Part shown: one piece after another, positions 58,242-64,000 of the stretch | Layout of the letters: each line of letters opens with the position of its first letter | Position numbering within the stretch: the first letter of the stretch is position 1 | NCBI GenBank assembly: GCA_035527895.1 | Contig: DATKZQ010000002.1 | Coordinates: 1-64,000 of the forward strand | Source: JADFWK01 sp035527895 | GTDB lineage: Bacteria; Desulfobacterota; DSM-4660; Desulfatiglandales; B25-G16 | Reading direction: 5' to 3' | Length of the DNA stretch: 64,000 nt | Made by a program: the position numbers and the translations under genes | Notes under the pieces: model-generated | Told to the model about the DNA's origin: nothing | Seen by the model: only the letters and a program-made list of their open reading frames with translations | Database searches by the model: none

Positions 58242-60353
58242 ATGACAAACAAACTTCAGACAAAGACTTCTACCAAGTACTTGGAAGAGCGAATTCAGTA
58301 TCTAGAGGAGGTCAACCGCTTCACGCTTGACATACTGGAGATGGCAGCCTCCCTTGGAGATTTCCAGCCCAGTATCAATAAGCTTCAAGAACCTTCTGTT
58401 ATTTTGAAGGAAACCAGATCTCGGGTGCAACGCCTGATCCCGTTCCAAACCTTGGCCTTCTACCTCATAGACGATGCGGATAACAGCTTTGCCCTCGCAA
58501 GCTGCAAGCCTACGCGCGATAAAACCTTTCTGCAAAATGAGGTGGACTTTTTGATCGATAATGGAACCTTTGCCTGGACTTTGAGGGAGAGAAGGTCCGT
58601 TATTGTCTCAACAAAGGATTATGAACGCCAGCTCCTGCTCCACGCAATGGCCACCAGTGCCAGAGTGAGAGGTATGTTCGTCGGGCTCATGGAAAAAGAC
58701 ACAACAAATATCCCCGATACAGCCCTTTCACTCTTGTCTATCATCTTACTCAATAGTTCCAATGCATTGGAGAGCTTTGACCTGTATAAGATGATAAGGG
58801 AAATCAGCAAAAGCCTGGAGAAGAAGGAGAATTACCGGACCCTATTTGAAGCTGCCCCTGACGGTGTTGAGGTCCTTGATGTTCGGGGGAATGTTGTAGA
58901 TTGCAATAAGACGCATCAGGTCTTGCTGAGACGCAGTAAAGACAAAATCATTGGAAACCACACGAGCGAGTTCTTTTCCCCTGATACGAGGGGCTTTTTT
59001 GAACAAAAGTTTCAAGTCCTGAAAGACACGGGGTATGTGGAGGGTGAGGTCGAACTTGTTTCCAGTGATGGCTCTGCTATACCCGTATGGAGAAAGGAAA
59101 AGGCGATCTACAACGGAAATGGGGAATTCGTTGGCTCGGTGATTTATAATCGAGACATTTCCAGCCTCAAGCAGGCAGAGGAACAAAAGAGAAGCCTCGA
59201 AGCCCGGCTCCAGCGAGCCCAAAAAATGGAGGCCATCGGCACCCTCGCTGGCGGTGTAGCCCATGACCTCAACAATATCCTCGGCGGGATCGTTGGCTAC
59301 CCCGAATTACTGCTCATGCAACTTTCCGAAAGCAACCCCCTTCGAAAACCTCTCATGACCATGCAAGAATCCGGGCAAAAGGCAGCGACTATCGTGCAGG
59401 ATCTGCTGACTCTTGCACGCAGAGGGGTTCCCACAGCAGAGGTGGCAAATCTCAACGATATCATCACTGAATACTTCAAGAGCCCGGAACATGAAAAACT
59501 GAGGCTCTACCACCCCCACGTTGAGGTAGATGTCACCTTAGAACCGAACCTGCTTCCGATCCTTGGCTCACCGGTCCACCTCTCAAAAACGATAATGAAC
59601 CTCGTATCCAATGCTGCCGAGGCAATGACCAATGGGGGGACAATTTCCATATCTACACAGACCAGGTTTATTCAAGGCCACTTCAAGGGATTTGAAACCA
59701 TCGAAGAAGGCGAGTATGTTACACTCACCGTTTCTGATACGGGAGTAGGTATCGCGGCAAGGGATGTGGAAAAGATATTTGAGCCCTTCTATACCAAGAA
59801 GGTAATGGGTAGAAGCGGAACAGGATTAGGCATGGCTGTTGTGTGGGGCACCGTAAAAGACCATAGGGGTTATATTGACGTTCGGAGCAATGAAGGCAAA
59901 GGAACAACCTTTACCCTTTACCTTCCCATAACCAGACAAGAGCAGGTAAAAGATGAGTCTCTTCAATCTATTGAAGATTACCGTGGCAACGGAGCCTCAG
60001 TTTTAGTTGTAGATGATGTGAAAGAGCAAAGAGAGATCGCATCGGGCATGCTGAAACAATTGGGTTATTCCGTAATATCCGTATCAAGCGGGGAAGAGGC
60101 TGTTGACTACATGAAGGAAAGATCGGCAGATCTCCTCATACTGGATATGATAATGGATCCCGGCATCGACGGTCTCGAGACCTACAGGAGAATCCTCAAA
60201 CTGCACCCGGGCCAGAAGGCGCTACTGGCCAGCGGATTTTCCGAAACAAAGCTTGTGAGAGAGGCACAGAGATTGGGCGCAGGAGCCTATGTAAAAAAAC
60301 CCTATACCTTTGGTCAACTTGGTCTCGCCGTAAAAACCGCACTGCACAGATAA
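58242..60353 (+). CDS. Hybrid sensor histidine kinase with PAS and receiver domains
   Basis: A 703-residue cytoplasmic kinase starting at ATG 58242 right after the HDOD stop. Order: short coiled coil (1-45), GAF-like region (about 50-180), PAS (about 195-310), HisKA with His341 (GGVAHDLNNILGG), HATPase (N box near 454, DTGVGI 499-504, GTGLGMAVV near 527), and a receiver (Asp591/592, phospho-Asp635, Lys686). The PAS-to-receiver layout is that of a phosphorelay hybrid without its own output domain. Partners are probably the HDOD protein and a separate HPt or regulator. Confidence 0.92.
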   Translation: MTNKLQTKTSTKYLEERIQYLEEVNRFTLDILEMAASLGDFQPSINKLQEPSVILKETRSRVQRLIPFQTLAFYLIDDADNSFALASCKPTRDKTFLQNEVDFLIDNGTFAWTLRERRSVIVSTKDYERQLLLHAMATSARVRGMFVGLMEKDTTNIPDTALSLLSIILLNSSNALESFDLYKMIREISKSLEKKENYRTLFEAAPDGVEVLDVRGNVVDCNKTHQVLLRRSKDKIIGNHTSEFFSPDTRGFFEQKFQVLKDTGYVEGEVELVSSDGSAIPVWRKEKAIYNGNGEFVGSVIYNRDISSLKQAEEQKRSLEARLQRAQKMEAIGTLAGGVAHDLNNILGGIVGYPELLLMQLSESNPLRKPLMTMQESGQKAATIVQDLLTLARRGVPTAEVANLNDIITEYFKSPEHEKLRLYHPHVEVDVTLEPNLLPILGSPVHLSKTIMNLVSNAAEAMTNGGTISISTQTRFIQGHFKGFETIEEGEYVTLTVSDTGVGIAARDVEKIFEPFYTKKVMGRSGTGLGMAVVWGTVKDHRGYIDVRSNEGKGTTFTLYLPITRQEQVKDESLQSIEDYRGNGASVLVVDDVKEQREIASGMLKQLGYSVISVSSGEEAVDYMKERSADLLILDMIMDPGIDGLETYRRILKLHPGQKALLASGFSETKLVREAQRLGAGAYVKKPYTFGQLGLAVKTALHR

Positions 60354-60740
60354 CCCATGCTGGCCCCACACGTTATACCTGCTTGCACCACAGAACGCGG
60401 CCCTCCCACTGCAACCAGGTCAGGCTAAATAGTCCACCTTTCAATGCTCTCAGTTATCCGAGCCATGATTGCACACAGGGAAAACCGTGCCTGCATGACG
60501 CCCCCTATGCCCGTCAGTCTGATCCTGTCACCCAAACAACTCCCCCAGAGTACCCAATACATACTACTCAATACCCTCCCGACCCAAATAGGCTCGCTCT
60601 TCAGATTTACCTCTCAAAACCTATTTTTCAGGGGAAAAGGGAGGGGAAGATAGGTGTTGATTTCTCACCTGTTCTTGACTACAGTAACAGTGGCACACCA
60701 TTTCTTAAGTATCCCGTAGGCGATTGACGAAAACGCAAGA
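60354..60740. other. 387-bp leader/spacer before polA
   Basis: No gene is recognised; frames here are short and Pro/Thr-rich. The polA promoter is expected within it. TTGACT at about 60676 and a TGGCAC motif at about 60691 are the only promoter-like words, neither convincingly spaced. Confidence 0.4.
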
Positions 60741-63419
60741 ATGAAAAACGGCACAAAAACCATCTACCTTGTTGATGGCACTTCCTATATTCACCGGGCT
60801 TACCATGCAATAAGAAATCTCTCCAATTCTCAGGGTCTCCCCACCAATGCCATATTCGGTTTTACAAGGATGCTCATCAAACTGCTCGACGAAAAATCTC
60901 CCGAGTTTGTGGCCTTGGTATTTGACGTAAAGGGACCCACCTTTCGGCACGAGATCTTTAAGGATTATAAGGCAACCAGACCTCCTATGCCGGATGATAT
61001 GGCAGTTCAGATTCCGTACATTAGGGAGGTGGTTGATGGATTCAATCTTGCGGTGTTGGAAAAACCGGGATATGAGGCTGATGATCTTATTGGAACCATC
61101 GCAAGATTAGGTACGGCCCAAGGTTTTCATATAGTCATCGTCAGTGGAGACAAGGACTTCAGACAGGTGCTATCGGAACATACGGTGATGTGGGACTCAA
61201 TGAACGATAGACTCACCGACTATTCTGCCATAAAACGGGACTATGGGGTTGAGCCTGAACAGATAGTTGAAGTGATGGCACTCGCAGGAGATACATCAGA
61301 TAATATCCCCGGTGTCCCAGGTGTGGGAGAGAAAACCGCCCTCTCTCTCATTCAACAGTTTGCCTCCATAGAGAATCTCTTTGAAAACACCCACCGGATT
61401 ACGAAACCGGCCCTGAGGCACAAGCTGGAGCAATTCAAGGACCAGGCCCTTTTGAGCAAGAAACTCGTAACGATAAACAGTGCAGTCCCACTCGACGTGA
61501 GCATTGAAGATCTAAAGCTCAGACAACCCCGAAAAAAAAGACTAGCCGAAATTTTTCGCGGGCTGGAGTTCAAATCCCTGATGGACAGATTTTCCGAACA
61601 CGCCGAACTGAGTAAAAAGGACTACCGGCTCATACTGAATACAGATGAACTAAACTCCCTCATAAAGACAATACGCAAGAAGGGTATTGTCTGCCTTGAT
61701 ACTGAGACAACAAGTAAAAATCCCCTCAGTGCTGAGCTGGTAGGCCTGTCCTTCTGCGTTGAGCCTGGAACAGCTTTTTACGTGCCTTTGCGGCATACGG
61801 GTGAGGGCTCTGAATCTCAAATAGATAGTGATGAAGCCTTGCCCCTCTTGAGGGATATCTTGTGTGACGATAGTGTCGGGAAGATAGGTCAGAATATCAA
61901 ATATGATGCTGAGGTGCTCGCGAAATACGACATTAATCTGCGAGGAATACAGTTCGACACCATGATCGCCTCCTATGTTATTGATCCTACCCTTCGGCAG
62001 CATAATCTGGATTATTTGGCCCAACACTACCTGGGCTACAAAATGGTCAGCTACAAAGAGGTAACGGACCACAAAAAGGACAAGGACTTTGCCTCCGTCG
62101 ACATCCGGAGAGCCAAGGAATATTCCTGTGAGGATGCAGAGATAACCCTCCTTTTGAAATCTCTGATGGAGAAGAAACTCAAAGATAGTGATAATCATGC
62201 CCTCTTTCAGGACCTAGAGATGAAGCTTCTTCCGGTCATCATGGATATGGAAATGACCGGGATTAAGATAGACGTTGGTTTTTTTAAGACCATGTCGAAA
62301 CAGTTTGCCGATGAGCTTGCCTCTATCGAGAGCAGGATTCTCCATCTGTCCGGAGAGACATTCAATATCAACTCCCCCCAGCAACTTGGGCATATCCTTT
62401 TTGACAAGCTCAGGTTACCCGTCAAAAAAAAGACACGAAAAAAGTCCGGATATTCGACAGACGTTGAGGTGCTCTCTGAGCTCGCAGATCTCCATGAGAT
62501 ACCATCCCTCCTTCTCCGTTTCCGGACCCTTAGTAAGCTCAAATCAACCTACCTTGATGCCCTTATAAGCCTCGCAAATCCAGTAACGGGTAGGATCCAC
62601 ACCTCCTACAATCAGACCGTGACGGCAACGGGGAGGTTGAGCAGCAGCAACCCAAATCTTCAGAATATCCCGATCAGGACCGAGGAAGGAAGGGAGATCA
62701 GAAAGGGTTTCATAGCCGAAGGAGATAGGCTTCTCCTCTCTGCTGATTACTCACAGATTGAACTGCGAGTTTTCGCCCACTACTCTGATGATCCCGTTCT
62801 TTTGGAGGCCTTTCAGAGGGGAGAGGACATCCATGCAAGGACAGCGGCAGAGATATTTGACGTCGATTCAAGAATGGTTACCCCTGAAATGCGCCGAATG
62901 GCCAAGACCATCAATTTCGGGATAATCTATGGCATGGGACCTATCAAATTAGCCAAGGAGCTCGGCATAAGCAAAAAGGTGGCTCAAGTATATCTTGATA
63001 ATTACTACAAAAGGTATCGAGGGGTTAAGAATTATAAAGAGAAAGTACTATCGCAGGCAAAGAATAATGGATATGTATCAACCCTTCTCAAAAGGAGAAG
63101 GTATCTACCGAACATAGCCAATGAGAATGGAAATCTTCGAGGCGAGGCAGAGAGAGCTGCCATTAATACGCCCATTCAGGGCACAGCCGCCGATTTGATA
63201 AAACTGGCCATGATACATATTGCAGACAAGCTGAAGGGTGAGAAACTGGAAACGAAGATGTTGCTCCAGGTCCATGATGAGTTAGTTTTTGAGGTTCCCC
63301 AAGGGGAGCTCGCTCTTGCAAACACCTTGATAAAAGATGAAATGGAAGGTGTTTACCCCTTGAAGATCCCCCTGAAGGTGGACATAAACTGGGGAAAGAA
63401 CTGGGCAGAGGCTCATTAG
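60741..63419 (+). CDS. polA: DNA polymerase I
   Basis: An 892-residue three-domain polymerase. The 5'-nuclease domain (YLVDGTSYIHRAYHA, GDKDFRQVLSEH, GVPGVGEKTALSLIQQF) is followed by a 3'-5' exonuclease with all motifs intact (DTETTS; NIKYDAEVL; YSCEDAE), so proofreading is likely functional, and the polymerase domain (TGRLSSSNPNLQNIP, DYSQIELRVFAHYSDD, RRMAKTINFGIIYGMG, QVHDELVFE). ATG 60741 gives the standard N-terminus. Confidence 0.97.
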   Translation: MKNGTKTIYLVDGTSYIHRAYHAIRNLSNSQGLPTNAIFGFTRMLIKLLDEKSPEFVALVFDVKGPTFRHEIFKDYKATRPPMPDDMAVQIPYIREVVDGFNLAVLEKPGYEADDLIGTIARLGTAQGFHIVIVSGDKDFRQVLSEHTVMWDSMNDRLTDYSAIKRDYGVEPEQIVEVMALAGDTSDNIPGVPGVGEKTALSLIQQFASIENLFENTHRITKPALRHKLEQFKDQALLSKKLVTINSAVPLDVSIEDLKLRQPRKKRLAEIFRGLEFKSLMDRFSEHAELSKKDYRLILNTDELNSLIKTIRKKGIVCLDTETTSKNPLSAELVGLSFCVEPGTAFYVPLRHTGEGSESQIDSDEALPLLRDILCDDSVGKIGQNIKYDAEVLAKYDINLRGIQFDTMIASYVIDPTLRQHNLDYLAQHYLGYKMVSYKEVTDHKKDKDFASVDIRRAKEYSCEDAEITLLLKSLMEKKLKDSDNHALFQDLEMKLLPVIMDMEMTGIKIDVGFFKTMSKQFADELASIESRILHLSGETFNINSPQQLGHILFDKLRLPVKKKTRKKSGYSTDVEVLSELADLHEIPSLLLRFRTLSKLKSTYLDALISLANPVTGRIHTSYNQTVTATGRLSSSNPNLQNIPIRTEEGREIRKGFIAEGDRLLLSADYSQIELRVFAHYSDDPVLLEAFQRGEDIHARTAAEIFDVDSRMVTPEMRRMAKTINFGIIYGMGPIKLAKELGISKKVAQVYLDNYYKRYRGVKNYKEKVLSQAKNNGYVSTLLKRRRYLPNIANENGNLRGEAERAAINTPIQGTAADLIKLAMIHIADKLKGEKLETKMLLQVHDELVFEVPQGELALANTLIKDEMEGVYPLKIPLKVDINWGKNWAEAH

Positions 63420-63546
63420 ATTTGACAAAGCCCTATCTTTAAGGATAAAAGAATTGGCTTGGTGCGACAAGGCATACCAACTCCTCCAATTGGACTCTAC
63501 AACATAGATTGGTAACACTTTAGCTCTTTGGAATTAACCTTAACCC

Positions 63547-63727
63547 GAGCATGGAGATATCTTTTTTTGCCTCTGTCCTCCCATCGTCCAGAGGAGTGGG
63601 CGTTTCAAAACGGCGCACACAGGCTGGTACCTTAGTGCTAAGGCTTATCTGGCGGTGCGTCGATTTGAAACGGCCCTGTACGGGGCCTTGTTTAGAGGGC
63701 AGAGCAAAAAAAGATATCTCCATGCTC
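63547..63727. mobile_element. 181-bp long palindromic (foldback) element after polA
   Basis: Perfect 24-bp terminal inverted repeats lie at 63547-63570 (starting GAGCATGGAGATATC) and 63704-63727. Further arms pair inward: CTCTGTCCTC/GAGGGCAGAG, CGTTTCAAA/TTTGAAACG, CGCAC/GTGCG, and the centre CCTTAG-TG-CTAAGG. As a result both strands encode similar-looking frames, starting MEISFFA and ending KKDISML, which is a mirror artefact and not evidence of genes. No target duplication is obvious. It may be a MITE or a large hairpin, and could also end polA transcripts. Bases 63420-63546 show nothing else. Confidence 0.75.
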
Positions 63728-63778
63728 CTTTCTCCAGTGAGTTTCTTAGGAGGATCTTAGCCTATAAAGACATCAATA

Positions 63779-64000
63779 ATGGCCAAAGTAGACTTCAAAG
63801 ATCTTGATCTGGAAGAAACCAAGCTGTGGGTGAAGGAACGCGGACTTGAAGCTTACCGGGCCGAACAGATCAGGCGATGGGTTTTCCGTCATCAGGCTCA
63901 ATCATTCGAGGGCATGACAACGCTTTCAAAGGAGTTGAGGAAATACCTCGACGCCCATGCCACAATCAGTCAGCTCAGGCTCGTGAAAACTGAGGTATCT
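63779..64000 (+). CDS. rlmN: 23S rRNA (adenine2503-C2)-methyltransferase, 5' part
   Basis: ATG 63779 opens a frame running off the window end (74 residues seen). The sequence MAKVDFKDLDLEETKLWVKERG...AYRAEQIRRWVFRHQAQSFEGMTTLSKELRKYL is the N-terminal helix-hairpin domain of RlmN, the radical-SAM enzyme that methylates A2503 of 23S rRNA and certain tRNAs. The radical-SAM CxxxCxxC motif lies beyond the window. An AGGAGG at 63749-63754 is rather far (about 24 bases) from this ATG. Confidence 0.85.
   Translation, partial: MAKVDFKDLDLEETKLWVKERGLEAYRAEQIRRWVFRHQAQSFEGMTTLSKELRKYLDAHATISQLRLVKTEVS

Noticed and set aside
60670..60710. TGGCAC word upstream of polA as a sigma-54 promoter
   Set aside because: The -12 element (TTGC) is not present at the required spacing.
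63551..63760. Overlapping frames of 69 and 67 codons on opposite strands with the same start and end residues
   Set aside because: They mirror each other because the DNA is a long palindrome; no family match or ribosome site.

Overview
The window looks like a chromosomal segment of an anaerobic Desulfobacterota-type (deltaproteobacterial) organism that degrades aromatic or cyclic carboxylic acids. This rests on gene content: a cyclohexadienoyl-CoA hydratase, hydroxycyclohexenoyl-CoA dehydrogenase and oxocyclohexenoyl-CoA hydrolase trio (the BamR/BamQ/BamA steps of benzoyl-CoA degradation), a two-subunit methylmalonyl-CoA mutase, parts of a sodium-pumping biotin decarboxylase, IorAB ferredoxin oxidoreductase, and two-component proteins typical of the group. 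No 16S gene is present, so the assignment is inference.

Layout. 1-9.2 kb: the 3' end of a large secreted Ca-binding/Ig-like protein, a TPR lipoprotein of the PEP-CTERM PrsT type, a lone receiver, an FHA-GAF-PAS hybrid kinase, and a sigma-54 activator without a receiver. 9.3-14.3 kb: a palindrome-rich stretch, iorB-iorA and an acyl-CoA ligase, separated by two foldback elements. 14.7-22 kb: a complete branched-chain-amino-acid-type (LIV) ABC importer with an acyl-CoA synthetase embedded in it, suggesting uptake coupled to CoA activation. 22.3-30.2 kb: the housekeeping run rpsB-tsf-pyrH-frr-uppS-cdsA-dxr-rseP-tsaB. 31-37 kb: psd-pssA, rsmD-coaD, ihfA, then on the other strand rlpA and a 2-TM RCK potassium channel translationally coupled to a separate cyclic-nucleotide-binding protein. 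37-47 kb: the ring-cleavage and acyl-CoA catabolic block, all on the minus strand, divided into transcripts by three strong hairpin terminators. 47-50.3 kb: hisS-aspS. 50.6-56.5 kb: accessory genes, including a kynureninase relic, a lipoprotein metallo-beta-lactamase and a thiolase/Zn-ribbon pair. 57-64 kb: an HDOD protein with a coupled hybrid kinase, polA, a 181-bp palindromic element and the start of rlmN.

How the parts fit. The LIV importer and the two AMP-forming ligases could supply acyl-CoA thioesters. Dch, Had and Oah would open the ring to 3-hydroxypimeloyl-CoA. The SDR, acyl-CoA dehydrogenase and thiolase could carry beta-oxidation-like steps. Methylmalonyl-CoA mutase and the Na+-decarboxylase subunits could link C4/C5 acyl-CoA metabolism to a sodium gradient. 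The gene family calls are strong; the substrate assignments are inference.

The most distinctive non-coding signal is the number and variety of palindromic intergenic repeats. They include one small transposon-like element with 21-bp inverted ends and a perfect 8-bp target duplication, a 181-bp near-perfect foldback after polA, a compact branched RNA-like fold near 9.5 kb, and several two-copy families. Overlooked genes include a 43-residue membrane subunit (OadG-like) of the sodium pump and a kynureninase pseudogene. I saw no tRNA, rRNA, CRISPR array or prophage.
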